Origin: Eucommia ulmoides
Taxonomy: Eukaryota > Streptophyta > Magnoliopsida > Garryales > Eucommiaceae
Assembly (NCBI GenBank): GCA_016647705.1
Contig: CM028335.1
Span: 34,052,212-34,116,211, forward strand
Direction of reading: 5' to 3'
Length of the DNA: 64,000 nt
The position numbers were made by a program, and so were the translations under genes. The notes below the pieces were generated by a model. It was not told the DNA's origin, ran no database searches, and was given only the letters and a program-made list of their open reading frames with translations. Shown here piece by piece: positions 10,198 through 21,971 of the stretch. Position 1 is the stretch's first letter. Each line of letters starts with the position of its first letter.

Positions 10198-12283
10198 TGT
10201 TGGCCCAAAGAGCTACCCAATGGGGGTGAATTGGGTAATTCCAAAATTTAAACAATTAATTTATTTAAATACTTAATATTAACTAATCAATTTTCCTAAA
10301 TTAGTTATTATCTTAGTTACACAACGGATATGTGTTTAATACTAAGTACACACTCAAACACAACATAAGAAAATAAACAATACAACACACAACGATATAT
10401 CTTGGTTCGGTAAAGCTAGTCTTGCTTACATCCAGTCTCCCGAGCTCCACAGAGATTCGCAATCCACTAAATCCCTTTGATCCCTTTACTAGGTGGGTAC
10501 TAAACCCCTATAATGATTCTTTTACAAGCACATAATCAATCTTTACAAATTAATCTTTTCTCAGGCCAATGATGAACTCTATCTTTTTACCAGGCCAAAG
10601 ATTGACTAACCTAACACTCTCTCACTTTATCCTTTTGACAAGGAATGATGAATCTTTACAATTCACTCAAAAAATAATAATTCAATTACTAGAAGAATCA
10701 AAACCTAACTACTTTCAAGGGAAAAAAATAACCTAACATTTTTACCATGACAAAGATTAAACCCTAACCTTTTTCGTAGAAAAAAGATCGAAAGCTAGCT
10801 ATCCTGACTAGACATTGTCCCAAGCGTGTCTAATCTGCTCAAACTCACAAATACAAAAAATGCACGTTTCTTCCCACAATGAGTTTCTATCACCTCAATA
10901 CAAATATGCTCAATTAATTACTCGAATAATTATTACATGATAGATACAATGTGAAGTAAATAAAATTGGATTAATAAATAATGTGGGTAATACAATTTAA
11001 GCACGTAATATGATAATCAAATAAAAATCATTTAAAATAGATTTTCAGGCTTTTAAGTTTAAAACAATTTTCTAAACAATTTTGTACCAAGCAATCAATA
11101 AAAAATATAACTTCAAATTAAAAAATAAAGCTTGGATAGATCTCACCGGGGAACACCGAAGATAATGATAGAACAACAATAGAACACAAGTCGATGACGC
11201 CAAACCACAAACTCTTTAGATTAAGAACTTAGAATAAATCTCTCAGAAAAATCTTAGTATAAATATCACTCTTAGAAAAGCACAAACTAGTTGTTCCTGA
11301 TGAGTTGATAAAAAATTCCGCAGGTTCAAATTAATAGACAAATATCTGGCTCTCCATAGAGATAGGAAGTATTAATCCATTTAAATTAAGAGAATCTTTA
11401 AGTATGTAGACCAAATCAATCGGGATGATAACATAGGTTGTCAACATCTTAATTAAGTTCAAATCCCCCAAATCCTTCTCTTGGAATCATAAAAAAATGG
11501 ATAGTTTTTTATTAAGAGACCAAATCTCCCGATTTCTCAACTAACTTAGTCAGTTGATCGAGTCCCAGAGGTCAGTTAACTGACCTGTCAAGAGCCAAAT
11601 ATTATCGTTGGCTTAAAGCTATTCGGTTGACCGATTGGATCAGTGTGATCCATTTTTCTACCATTTCTCCTTCTGACTCAAATGGTTAACCGACCACTTT
11701 CAAACGGTTAACCAATTGGATCAATGTGCTCACTTCATTTACCAATTTAGCTACTACTTCAAACGGTGATCGAAAATTCCATTCGGTCGACCAACTGGAT
11801 CAGTAGTACCTTATTTCAACTCTAAAACTCATTATTTGATTCGGTTGACCAATTGCTTTTCTCAATTGATCGAATTAACCTAAAAATTTAACTTTTTATA
11901 CTTAAAATATGTTTTCCAATTAGGTCAATTATCAATTTAATTTCATATAAGGAGCACATACAATATCTCATTTTAAGATCTTTAACTTATCGTTTCTTAT
12001 CATGACAAACATATAATTAACTCATTTAAAGTGTCGTGTGTGATCCAAATTCGGGTTGCATTAAGAGTATATAAGTAAAGAGTTGTTTTCAACCATTTTT
12101 CTTTAAGGTCTTCAAAATTCTTTATATCTTCAGTTCGTCCATCTTGCACCCTTTATGTTTTCTTCATAAGGTCTTATTCTTAATCACATGCATAGAACTT
12201 ATAAATTTGAAACACTTGATAAAATCATTAGTTCTACCAAAAATATCAATACTTAATTGTTCATCAAAATCTTGGATTCAACA
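10198..12283 (-). mobile_element. Complete solo LTR, SIRE-like Ty1/copia
   Basis: A 2086-bp unit with TGTTGG...CAACA ends and a perfect 5-bp target duplication ATTTT (10193-10197 and 12284-12288). It has no coding capacity and no internal LTR pair, so it is a solo LTR. The first 45 bases include GGGGGTGAATTGGGTAATT, a hallmark near one end of SIRE/Maximus-type copia LTRs; by comparison with the plus-sense copy at 35901-37973 (which has a TATA box on plus) the sense strand here is minus. Related fragments lie at 1-92 and 63959-64000. Confidence 0.85.
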
Positions 12284-13790
12284 ATTTTAAATTATCCCTC
12301 TAGTAGGTACTCTAAGAAGTAATCACAGTAACAATCCTAGAAACCACAACCCTCGCCTTAACAAAATAATGCGTGAATTCTCCAGCAAGCAAGCAAAATA
12401 TTACTGCACAAGTATGTGTTATTTCAGATGATAAAAAATCAACATATGATATATTTAGTTAGGCTTAATCAATCGTTTAGATAAAGAACATGAAAAATCC
12501 AATGAAGAGGTTTTAACTTATTGAATCAACCAATAAAAGACTAAAAGTTTTGTCTAGGTCCAATATCCTGAAATTCTTCTCTGTAATAATGCAAAGGAAG
12601 GCAAGGTGAGTTAGGGTAGAATTTGATATTGACAATTCGGGCAGAATATTGATTCTTTTGTAGAGAGAGAAGAGTAAGGTGGTGAAAATTGAAATTTCCA
12701 TAAAGAGATGGGAAATCACAATTGATATAGAAATCATGATTGTCATAGATAGAGCGATAATCGCGATTGACATGAAAGCATGATCTCTTTTTCTATATAT
12801 ATGGAGAGAGAGAGAGAGAGAGAGAGAGTGTGTGTGAAAATCCCAATTTATCTCTATGGAAATCGCAAGGCGATGGTGAAGATGGCGCGACTTGATGGAG
12901 GTAGAGGAAGAGAAAAGATTTTGCCCTATGCGCTATGGAACGACTAAAACGAGAACCCCAAACCATAAGGAAAAATAAAGAATTAGGAAAGATGAATAAG
13001 GAACATAAGAAAACAAAAATAAAATGAGGTTTTTATTATTTAAACTTCATTCCAGTGTTAATGTAGAAAAACATACGAACAGTTTCATTGATGGAAAGAC
13101 TGATCTTTACAAACAATTTAATTTTAATCCTTGACGGTTATAGAAATAAATAGAATGGATGTTCATACTCCTACGTGATTTATGGATGATTTAAATGCAA
13201 ATTGGAGTCAATATTTCTTTTATGTTAATTTATTTCTCTATCAATCTTCAACATCTAGAATAGGGTTTTATCCAAACCTGTTATCCCAGATCTTCAATAC
13301 CTCCTCCTTCATCTTCACCGACCGTCACCACCGGAGCAACGCCACCCCCGAAATTTCGTTCACCACCACATCCATTTTCAACAAGTTAGATCTAAAATCA
13401 AGAAATCGAAGACTCTGAAATAGAATGGAGGAGATGTTCGAAGTGGGTGGGATTGGTCGTGTAGAATCCATGGGAGAGGCCATGGTTAACCTATAGAGTG
13501 AGAAAATGGGTAGATAAGAGCATATTGATGACCTAATCATGGAAGTGGTGGAGGTGGCGAAAGAAACTGATCTGATTTCGATTAGTGGGTAGGCTTGGGG
13601 ATGAGGAAGCTAAGGAGAGAGAAGAGAAATAGAGATCAAGCAAAGAAAAATAAGAGAAAGTAGAGAACCAATAAAGATCTAAAGGAGAACCATCGAAACA
13701 ATTATCTCCGGAAGAAACTGAAGATGAAGAACCAATCACATTTGGGGTTAGGGTTCACATGTATTGCAGGTTAAAGGCTATTAATTATAT
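12284..13790. other. Unassigned, possibly low-copy sequence
   Basis: The stretch follows the ATTTT target duplication and has no similarity to other parts of the window. Its base composition is less extreme than its neighbours and it contains short open frames on both strands (for example minus 13325-13540 and 13533-13739, serine-rich), but none shows a recognisable domain or convincing codon pattern. A GA microsatellite lies at 12801-12828. It could be old intergenic DNA, a gene fragment carried by a DNA transposon, or gene-flanking sequence. Confidence 0.4.
12801..12838. repeat. GA/GT microsatellite
   Basis: A run of about 14 GA dinucleotides followed by a short GT run. Confidence 0.95.
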
Positions 13791-14747
13791 TTTGTCCTCC
13801 TTTTTTTGTTTTAATTTTTTAGATTTATTTTCATTTCCCTTCCCTTTTTTTTTTTTTTTTTTTTGTTTTAGTTTTAATTTTTTAGTTATATTTTACATTC
13901 TCCCTCCTAAACATTTACAACTATTTAAATAATAATTTGATTAAATTTATCTTCTTCTTTTTTTCAAAATATTATGAACATTCACATCAGTTCATTGAAG
14001 TGTGAACATACACAATAATAACCCTATTAAATCTAGAACATTGTGAGTTATGTTTCGTAATTTTGTGAACATTCACAGTAGTTCAATCAGTTATCATTGT
14101 AGTAAAATATAACTAAAGAACGTGAATATTCATTTAAAAATTGTAAACATACAGTAGTTTAAACAATCCCCCTAAACATTGTATTAAATGTTTACAAATA
14201 GTAAAATAAAATGTGAATATTCACATGTTAACCTAGACAATCTAAACAATAACTCAATGGTATGAACAATCAGATTCTTGTATTTTATTTAAAAAAAATA
14301 CCCAATATATATATATATATATATAACAAAAACATGAATTATACATTAAAATGGTAAATTTTTTTAACATTAGAATCATTCACATTGTTAAATTTTTTAG
14401 ACATGTTTTTTGTTCCATAATTTAAGGTACTTTCCTTTTTTATTTCACAATTTCTATATTTATAGAATGACATTTTATGTAAATTAGATGAAAACGATGA
14501 TCAAAGAATGAAGACTATTTTCCAAAACATCATTGGGGACCAAAAACGTAATTATAGTAGTTGGGGGTCTTTTTAATAGCTTTTATATATTTAGAGGACT
14601 AAAAAATAAATTTCCTAAATAAAAAAGGTAAAAATAAAATGATTTTTTTATATATAAATATTTTATATTTAATTATATTTTGATTTAAATTTAGAGTATT
14701 AGATGACTAAAAAATGCTTTACGTCTCATATATCCGTTATATTTTAT
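13791..14747. other. AT-rich intergenic stretch with palindromes
   Basis: Very AT-rich sequence, with a long T run near 13850, a TA microsatellite (14308-14327) and several GTGAAYATTCAC palindromes (13974, 14065, 14122, 14213). No coding signal. It may belong to the flank of an old DNA transposon. Confidence 0.5.
13974..14224. repeat. Dispersed GTGAAYATTCAC palindrome, 4 copies
   Basis: GTGAACATTCAC or GTGAATATTCAC (one base variants) at about 13974-13985, 14065-14076, 14122-14133 and 14213-14224; related GTGAACATACAC near 14002. The copy at 14213 is a perfect 12-bp palindrome. Confidence 0.8.
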
Positions 14748-15311
14748 ACTAGTTTAGACCTGGCTCATTGCCTGGGCTAAGAAATAAAAAATATAATAAA
14801 TTCTTAATATTAAAGCATGAAATATATAGGTATCATTTGGTTAATTTGGTAGCAATATCCAAGAGTGATTGCATAAATTTTAGTGAGTTATGGTGTTTTA
14901 TAAATACCAAAAACAAATATATTGTTAAAAATTACAGAAAAAATCATAAGAGTGAAATAATACTTTCTACAAATTAACTTTTACTAATATATTGTAAAAT
15001 AACAAATTATATAAACAATCAAAATAGTGATCATATTTTCTACAAATTAATTTTTACTAATATAGTATAAAATAACAAACAAATAACTAGAAATAGGATT
15101 AATTTTATTATATTTTGCAAGTCCATAAATTCTAATTTAATTAATTTATATTGTGTCTACTTTCTTTTCAAGTGAAAAAAAAAATTTGAATCATAATTTT
15201 TTAAAAGTAATTTAAAATGTGTACCATGGAAATTAATCATATATGTGTGCATTAATTAGAAGAAAAAAAATATCACTAAAATAAAAAAAAAAGAGAGAAA
15301 AAATTAAGTGG
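14748..15311 (-). mobile_element. Possible Helitron 3'-end fragment
   Basis: Read on the minus strand, 14780-14748 gives GCCCAGGCAATGAGCCAGG, a GC-rich near-hairpin in AT-rich surroundings, followed by TCTAAACTAGT. Plant Helitrons end with a short GC-rich hairpin a few bases before CTAGT or similar CTRR. The match is to form only: the stem is imperfect and the 5' end (to the right) is not identified. The remaining sequence to 15311 is AT-rich with a 73-bp tandem duplication. Confidence 0.3.
14951..15095. repeat. 73-bp tandem duplication
   Basis: Two adjacent copies share TTTCTACAAATTAA and TTTTACTAATAT, then TAAAATAACAAA, with a period of about 73 bases (anchors at 14964 and 15037). Confidence 0.8.
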
Positions 15312-15955
15312 TGATAATGCCTGGAAATGGATCACCAGACATGTCAGCTTCTGAGACCAAGGATGGTGGTTAGTGGGGAAGGTTAACTCACTTTCTCTCA
15401 GTTCGGTTCCTGCAAAACAATACACTGCGGGTGGCCTATTGGTGTTTCACCTCCAGTGTGAAAATCAATATAGGTTTATGACAAGAAAGGTAGTTTAATA
15501 CGGCTAACAGTATACAGTAGTGTATATCGCACAGTGCCTTCTGTCACATACCTAGAACCACTACGGCTCTCACCTTTATATAGGAAGTGAAGAAAGACCA
15601 GTTTCGCAAGCCTTCCTTAATTCTTGGAGTACTAATATAACAAGGGGAGCAGATCTTACCCTCCTTTCCAATGAGGTAGTAGGATCATTGACGAAAATTG
15701 TGAGCCCGTTATGGCAATGGCAATTTTCTTGAAGAGAAGGGCGATTCTGACTGTCTTTGGAAGCGGGAGCATAATGGCGCTCATGCCCTAGGAGTATTGA
15801 CCTGTGTGGGATATGGAGACCAAGCAGGGCATTGTGACCTAGAGTAAGTGTATCGAGGGGCCCATCCAAAAGGTAGGTTCTGGAGATCCCGGATTGGTGG
15901 TGTGTTCGAGGCCACGTGGCGCCCTGGTGTCTTCTGATTGAATTCATCCTTATCA
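15312..15955 (-). mobile_element. OG2 3' LTR
   Basis: A 644-bp LTR in minus orientation, starting (minus) TGATAAGGATGAA at 15955 and ending in ATTATCA at 15312. It aligns along its length with the OG1 5' LTR and partly with the broken OG2 5' LTR at 48738-49390. TATA box on minus at 15575-15584. Immediately to its right the minus strand reads TTTTGGGAATAGGGG, a polypurine tract, which fixes it as the 3' LTR. Left flank AGTGG is the expected target duplication; its right partner is lost in the rearranged 5' LTR. Confidence 0.88.
15575..15584 (-). promoter_or_regulatory. TATA box of OG2 3' LTR
   Basis: CCTATATAAA on the minus strand, in the same LTR position as in OG1. Confidence 0.7.
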
Positions 15956-15958
15956 GAT

Positions 15959-15975
15959 GACCCCTATTCCCAAAA
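15959..15975 (-). promoter_or_regulatory. OG2 polypurine tract
   Basis: Minus strand CTTTTGGGAATAGGGG directly before the LTR start. It would prime plus-strand DNA synthesis. Confidence 0.65.
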
Positions 15976-18565
15976 GTGTAATGATTTCATACCTTGGGAA
16001 TATTTGGATGATGAGTCTGCGTTCCGTCATTTTGTTTTTCATGGGTTGTGTCATGTCAATACTTTAGTGGCGGCATAACATCGCAACTTTTCATATTTCA
16101 AGAATTTCGGGCATTAACTGCCACATGACTTGATTCAATGGATAATTGTTTCAATTGGCATGAGACGAGACATCGTAAACTATAGATGAGACATGAAATT
16201 CATTCATACTCCTCGTACGATGATGCTCTATCTCTATGGATTGAGCTTCCCTGATAATAGCTGACGGGGAGCTATATTCGATCGATTTAAATGGAAGAGT
16301 CAGTGGACTCTCCATACATGTTCTCTGGAATGTTGTTTTCATTGTCGAACAATCTGCAGATCTTCTTGCTATATTTAGTAATGGAAAGAGGTCTAGGATC
16401 TTCTTTTTACCCTTTTGAGGGCGATAACGAGGCTGGTACATCATCTAGAGTGCCTAGCAGTAATGATGATGTTGGGACATCATCTAGGATGTATAGTGAT
16501 AATGCTAGTAGTGTCAGGAGAACTGGTTTGGTGGCAGCTCAGAACGAAGGGGTAGAACTGGTGGAACTTCATCACCACCTTACTCTTGAGGCTAACGTTA
16601 CTATTGAGGTTGCGTTAGTGGGAGAGCGAAGATAGGAAATGGCCCATCACATGGTGAGTCACCTAAGGGACTTCCATATTTTTTTATATGCAAACGGAGT
16701 TTTTCATCCCATTGGCCGTGAATATGATTGCACCCGAGCTTTTGAGGAATGTTGTATTGTAACTGTTTAGATACGTCACTTTTTACGATGAAGCCTTTCA
16801 TAGTGGAGTTCATTTATCGCTTCATCATCTTCTTCGTGAAGTCCTACATATGGTTCAGCTGGTACCTTGGCAGTTAGTGCCCAGTGCATAGAGGCTGATG
16901 TTAGGGTTCGCCATTCTGTGCTTACAGAATGGCGTCCCTCTTCCACCTCCATTTTTTTTTTCATTTTTATCAATGTTCTAGGAATATGGCCTTACCCACT
17001 TGCTGCTATCAATTTTGTTACCAGAACAAACAGCTTATTACTGGGGTTCCGGTAGATAACCCGAGGTAGAGAAACAAGTGGGTCCTAGTGACGGGGTCCT
17101 GGGAGCAACACTTGCGAGGAGATAGGGCCTCCCAATGCCTAGGGAGTGGAAATATCCGAGTAAGTTTTCACTCTCACTCTTCTCTTATCTTGAGTTGCCT
17201 CATCTTCTCAATTTCCTTCTTCTTTCGCAAGGCTTCTCATCTGCTCGACACTTGTCGAGGCATATGACGTTGTGGTTACTCTTTCGTGAGGGCTTCTGGT
17301 AGACAAATGGGATTTTTCCTTTCCCAAAAATACATCATCTGACCTATTCTTTATGGCTCCGCTGGAGCTGTTGATCACTCGGTTTCGAATTCGTCGTTAG
17401 GATCCGAACCATCTCTGTTTGGCACGTCTTCTGGGGAAGGTGGTTGGATTCCTTGTGCTTTTCATTTTTTGAAATTGTTCTCCACTTTGTCCTTCGTTAA
17501 TGTTTGACGATTTTGTTGGTGCAAAACTATTGGATGCTAAGCCAGAGGTCTTGTTAGATGCTAAGGCTAGCGTAATTCCATTTCTTCTAATGCATTTGCT
17601 AACAGCTAGTGAGGGAGCATCGGCGGTGGTATTCCCATTCATAGTTTTCTTGGGGTAACACTTAGCTCGATCCTCGACTCTACTAAGATGAGGCGCAATC
17701 CCATTGTTGTCATTATGATTCGTAGCGAATTGACGATAAAGAGAGCACAGCAATCCTTTTCGATAACTTCCAAGAATGGAAAAGAGATGGTGGGTGAGCC
17801 TTCTGGAGATAGGGCACCATCCAGTGATCCCGTGACAAGATCCCCTAAAGTTGAGAAATCGATGGCTGGTGACGAGACTCTTCTCTTTTCAGAAGATATA
17901 GCAAGGTGGGCTCAAGCCGTACTTTCCTCAGGAAATATTAACTCTGGTGACCTTTTAAGAATTACCTGATGTTCTCTAATGGTTTCTAGCTCGTTGCGTG
18001 ATCTTTTTCTTTGCTCGATGAGTCGAGAAAAATCACATCTCAGCTTGTCCTCCTTGAGCGAGAGAGATATGAAACACGGGCCTATCTGGAAGAGCAGGAA
18101 CATAGGGTAGATGAAGCTAAACGCACAATTTCTGAGGCTTTCCAGGATACGGAGAGATTGATACAGGTGGTTGCCATAACTTAGTAAAGGTCTGTTAAGG
18201 CCATGGAAAGGATCATGTCCCAAGAGAGATGGCTCCGGAGGTTTCCTAAACCCAAGTCGACAACGAGACGCCGTGATGGAGGAGATGCATGGGGGTGCTT
18301 CATTCCATGTAGAGGGAGGAGAGGAGAATGACCTTTTTCGAGGAGGAGACCTCTAACCCAAGAGGTACTTTTATCTTGTAAATTTTGTTATTTTTTTCTC
18401 CTTTTTTGAATAAGAGGGTGTGCCCTCTATCATGTACATGACTTGCTCAGTAAAATTATATTTTTTTCGTTTCTTTTACTTTTTCGCTCTATTTTTGCTT
18501 CTTTCAATTTCCCAAGTGGAGTCTTCAGTTAGGTGAATCCAGGCTGGAGCCCACTCAGTATTGAT
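15976..18565 (+). pseudogene. Antisense-ORF-like region between OG2 integrase and 3' LTR (part 1)
   Basis: OG2 is a minus-strand element, but this region looks coding on plus. An open frame at 16291-16635 carries two GTSSR repeats in a serine/aspartate-rich stretch; 17688-17969 is open and hydrophilic; and a frame near 18012-18180 reads LERERYETRAYLEEQEHR and continues as a heptad-like coiled coil. AATAAGAG follows near 18408. Tat-lineage Ty3/gypsy elements are known to carry an extra, often antisense, ORF in exactly this place. I cannot name its domain, and the frame is broken many times. Confidence 0.45.
18012..18180 (+). pseudogene. Coiled-coil fragment within the antisense-ORF region
   Basis: One plus-strand frame, open for over 50 codons, is rich in Glu, Arg and Leu in heptad-like spacing (ERERYETRAYLEEQEHRVDE). 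Long coiled coils are common at the C-terminal end of plant mobile-element accessory proteins. The upstream frame at 17688-17969 is in another register, so a frameshift separates them. Confidence 0.45.
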
Positions 18566-18767
18566 TAATAGGTGTAATTTATCTATTTATTCCCAAGCTG
18601 ATTTTAGTAGTTTTCAAATATTTTTATAGTGTTTTAATTTGTTTTAATTAATTTTTATTTGTTTTTGTATGAACCAGGTGTTTAGGACGAAAACGGTCCA
18701 TAAACGACTAAGTTGGTGGAAGAACGGTGGGAAAACGAGCAAAAAGATATAAGTTTAGAACCTGCAG

Positions 18768-18870
18768 CCCACCGCTGCAGTGGTCAAAGTATAGAGAGTT
18801 GTTGTATTTCCACCACTGCAGCGGTCATCCAACAGTAACCCCACTGACATTTCCACCGCTGCAGCGGTAG
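18768..18870. repeat. Dyad array, 3 copies, TGCA centre
   Basis: ACCGCTGCAGTGGT, ACCACTGCAGCGGT and the perfect ACCGCTGCAGCGGT, each preceded by CC. The variants differ by single transitions. Confidence 0.9.
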
Positions 18871-18914
18871 TCCGACAGCAGACAGTTTAGGATATTTTAA
18901 GATATTTTGAATCC

Positions 18915-18922
18915 TATAAATA
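18915..18922 (+). promoter_or_regulatory. TATA box of solo LTR
   Basis: CCTATAAATAGC, a canonical plant TATA box, about 45 bases downstream of the dyad array. Confidence 0.7.
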
Positions 18923-19891
18923 GCATCTCTTATCTCTTACATACGAGGAACGTTTTTGGGACTGTCTTGAGAGATCCAAGCCCTATCAACCAAGAGAAGA
19001 TCACAACGTAAAGAAGAGAGAGGGTTCTTGGAACAGTTTTAGCGTCGATTCTTTGGATAATAACTAGTCTCCTCATTTCTCTCTTTTATTCTTAGTTTGG
19101 TTGATAGTTTTGTATATATTTATCTTGTTTATTATTGTATATTTGGTTATGACCATGTATAGCCAAACATATATTGTCTAGGGAGCGATTCGTGTACGAA
19201 AAACGTTGTTTGAATAAATCTATGTTTCGTTAATGGTTGTTCATGTTTATTTGATTGTGTTTCTCATTTTATTACAATATTAATATGATTGTTATGGTAT
19301 TAGGGTTGATTTTGAGAATACAAGGTTTGACACTCGGGAGAGGTAACCCCAGATTCGAACTAGGGTTTAAACACAACGCGACGATCCAATGACCTGGGAG
19401 GGCGTTAGAAAGTGTGCAATCCATGATTTTGGGGCGAGACTCATGCAACCAAGTGTTATATAGATGCTCGAGAGGGACGTCAGTATTGACGCGAAATCAC
19501 ATATTCATTCACTTTACATTCCGGAGAGGTAGTGAGTGAGATTTCGATACCGAGATTGTTAGATAGGATGAATGTTGTTAATGTAAACTAGATTGAAACG
19601 AACACATTTAAGTGGACAAAGATAATCCCTTGACAATTTACTCCCTTAAACATCTATTTTAGTATATTAGATTAATTAGTTTAATTAGTTAATTAGTTTA
19701 GTATATTAGTATATTAACAAAAATATAAATCGAGTCGCCTAGATAAAGTTAGGTTATAATCATTGTGGTACTCAACGACCATCTAATCCAATCCCTATGG
19801 ATACGACAACCCTTACTCTTCCCACTCTACTAAAACTTGACTCGTACACTTGCGATGAAAGTAGCGTCGTAATTTACGAGCTACCATCGAT

Positions 19892-21295
19892 ACTGACACC
19901 AAATTTCGTATGTTTTCAAGGTGAGACTGGTCTAAGTATATCTCTAAGCTCAGCCTTCATGAAATGTATCGGTAAGCAGGCTTTATGGGAATTTGCTAAT
20001 ATTTTTATTCGTCGGCATTTGATGTCACGTGCTCGACTCCCGTCATTAATCATACGCATCTCTTGGCGTTTCGTTTGGGACACCTATTTAAGGAGCGCTT
20101 GATTGCCTCACTTTCTCATCCCTGAATCATTCCTCTTGCTTTTCATATTTCTTGAACGATGGGCTTTCTTATGAGCTTTGAAGTTGATAGTGGCGATAAG
20201 TTTCAGAAGACAAAGGTTTTTGTTCAGCAACTGTCTGATAGCTTCAATGCCCCTGTTATCTGAAAATGTTAGGAGTTCTTGTCATCCTTGCGTACAACAT
20301 CTGCCCTAATAATCTTCGGTGTCTGGAATCCTAAGAGGTATGGCCTGCTAAGCCACAGCTAAAGGTGGTTCAACGATCAAGTGCAACGGCAGAAGTGGAG
20401 GAGGATGTCTGTCATTCTGCGATCGTAATATTCAGTTGTTTATCTACAGGTAAATACAAATCCTTTCTCTCTGTAGGGTGTAGAACCTGAAGAAGAGTTC
20501 TTCTAGTGGTTCTTGGCCTTAAAGGAGTACGATACCTCCCCCTACAGTGCATCAATAGGGAATAGACGTGCCAATGTTGGTCCCTCTCAGAAACGATTGG
20601 CTCTTTAGTGGTTTGTGCCCTGAATTCTCGCATGGCAAGTTCTAAAAATGAGCCTTCTCTGAGTTTGCTGGTTTTGGGACCGGGAAACCTTTTTTCTCCC
20701 GATGCAGGTTAATCGATCTTGATCTGATAGCTTATTGTCTTGCTTTGGGAGATTTGAGGTGCAGCTATGTCGATTTTTTCTGATGAACCCATAGTTTTCA
20801 ATCATTCGGCGAAAATCTCCATCTTTTTCTCACCAATTGAGGGACAGCCCTTCTTCCTTGACTGAGAAGAAGGGTGGATCTTTATGGGACTTACTCCATA
20901 CCTTCTTTCTGGAAAAAGGATTTTTCCTCAATACTTGTCGGAGCCAAGGGGATTCTTGTTCTCAGGGTGTTTCTTCTAGGGAAGTTTCCAATCATGTATA
21001 CTGCAAATTCTTTGATTATATTCCTCTTCCATTTTTTCCTTAGGGCATTTTCTGTACCGTGTCAGATAACTTGTATGCTTGAGAAAACTTGTATGGAAAG
21101 CTTACTCATACGAATAAAAGATCTATGTTTTTTTTTTTTGCTTATCTATTTGCATTGTTTGTTTTATAACGATGACATTATCCAGCTCCTCGTCACCCCC
21201 CTATTGAAGGTGGGCACGGTTTTTCGATCATGACCAAATGTACGGAGGGGTATTTCATCCCGTCATCCTTTCCACGCGTGATGTAAGGACTCAGA
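19892..21295 (+). pseudogene. Antisense-ORF-like region of OG2 (part 2)
   Basis: Continuation of the OG2 3' region after the solo LTR. On plus there is a possible promoter-like string CTATTTAAGG near 20084, an ATG at 20159 opening MGFLMSFEVDSGDKF, then broken frames; 20874-21233 is open on plus with hydrophobic stretches. Nothing is recognisable as a known domain. By position it would be the N-terminal part of the antisense ORF whose later part is at 16-18.3 kb only if transcription ran from right to left, so orientation remains uncertain; read rightwards it could be a second small ORF. Confidence 0.3.
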
Positions 21296-21640
21296 TCTCG
21301 ACTAGAGGTCATCACCATCTGATGAGTTTCCTAATTTCGGCTTGTTTAGGGCATATTGTTGAGTCAGGAGCTAATGCTACCCTATCGAGCTAGTCTTACC
21401 ATTGGTCGGCCGCGACTTTCTTCCTACGCGGAGTGCGAGGAATCGGGTCTCGACCATATGGCAGAAGGCCTGATGAGTTCTTGAATTTTAGCTTGTCGAG
21501 GGCCTATTATCGAGTTAGGGGCTAAGACCGCCTTATCAAGCTAGTCCAACCATTGGTCAACAACGACTCCTTTCCTACGAGGAGCGCAATGAATCTTTGA
21601 GCCAGGGCTAAGGTCGCCTTATCAATTCAGTTCAGTGTTG
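21296..21640. repeat. 151-bp tandem repeat, just over 2 units
   Basis: Units begin TCTCGAC at 21296 and 21448, share GATGAGTT, 'ggcttgt' or 'agcttgt', GAGCTAGTC or AAGCTAGTC, CCATTGGTC and TTCCTACG in order; a third partial unit covers 21600-21640. It occupies the place in the OG2 3' UTR where OG1 has its minisatellite. Confidence 0.85.
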
Positions 21641-21971
21641 CATCTTGACATGTGTAGATACTTGCAAGTATTTCAAGTAAAACATAGGTCTTTATTGAGA
21701 AAAAAACATTGATTGCATATGCTACTGAAAATATTTCTTTAGGTGCTCTACATTTTTATCAACAGTCTTCATTCCAGCATTTTGAGTTCCTAGGTCTCTA
21801 GGCCGATGAATTTGGTGACACGATAGGGTCCTTCCTATTTCGGTCCCATCATCACCTCCACTTAGTCTTGCATGGAAAGAGTACTTTCTGTATTACAAGA
21901 TCACCTTCCTTGAATAAACGTGCTCTGATGCATATGTCATGGTATCGAGCCATCCACTGTTTATAAGCAGT
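21641..21971 (-). mobile_element. OG2 post-integrase region
   Basis: Aligns with OG1 1080-1425. Non-coding in both; it links the integrase end to the 3' UTR repeats. Confidence 0.65.

Larger units (their letters stand above)
18561..19891 (+). mobile_element. Solo LTR of TGATAGG family (with target duplication)
   Basis: LTR proper is 18566-19886 (1321 bp), starting TAATAGGTG (family TGATAGGTG) and ending GCTACCA. Flanks TTGAT (18561-18565) and TCGAT (19887-19891) are a one-mismatch target duplication. It has a TATA box at 18915-18922, three TGCA-centred dyads upstream of it, and one copy of the conserved U5 block (gggcgagactca, near 19433). No primer site or internal region follows: a solo LTR formed by recombination, lying in OG2. 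Confidence 0.88.

Noticed and set aside
13325-13739. Overlapping minus-strand serine-rich frames as a host gene
   Set aside because: Short, no domain, no clear splice structure or supporting promoter; kept only as unassigned sequence.
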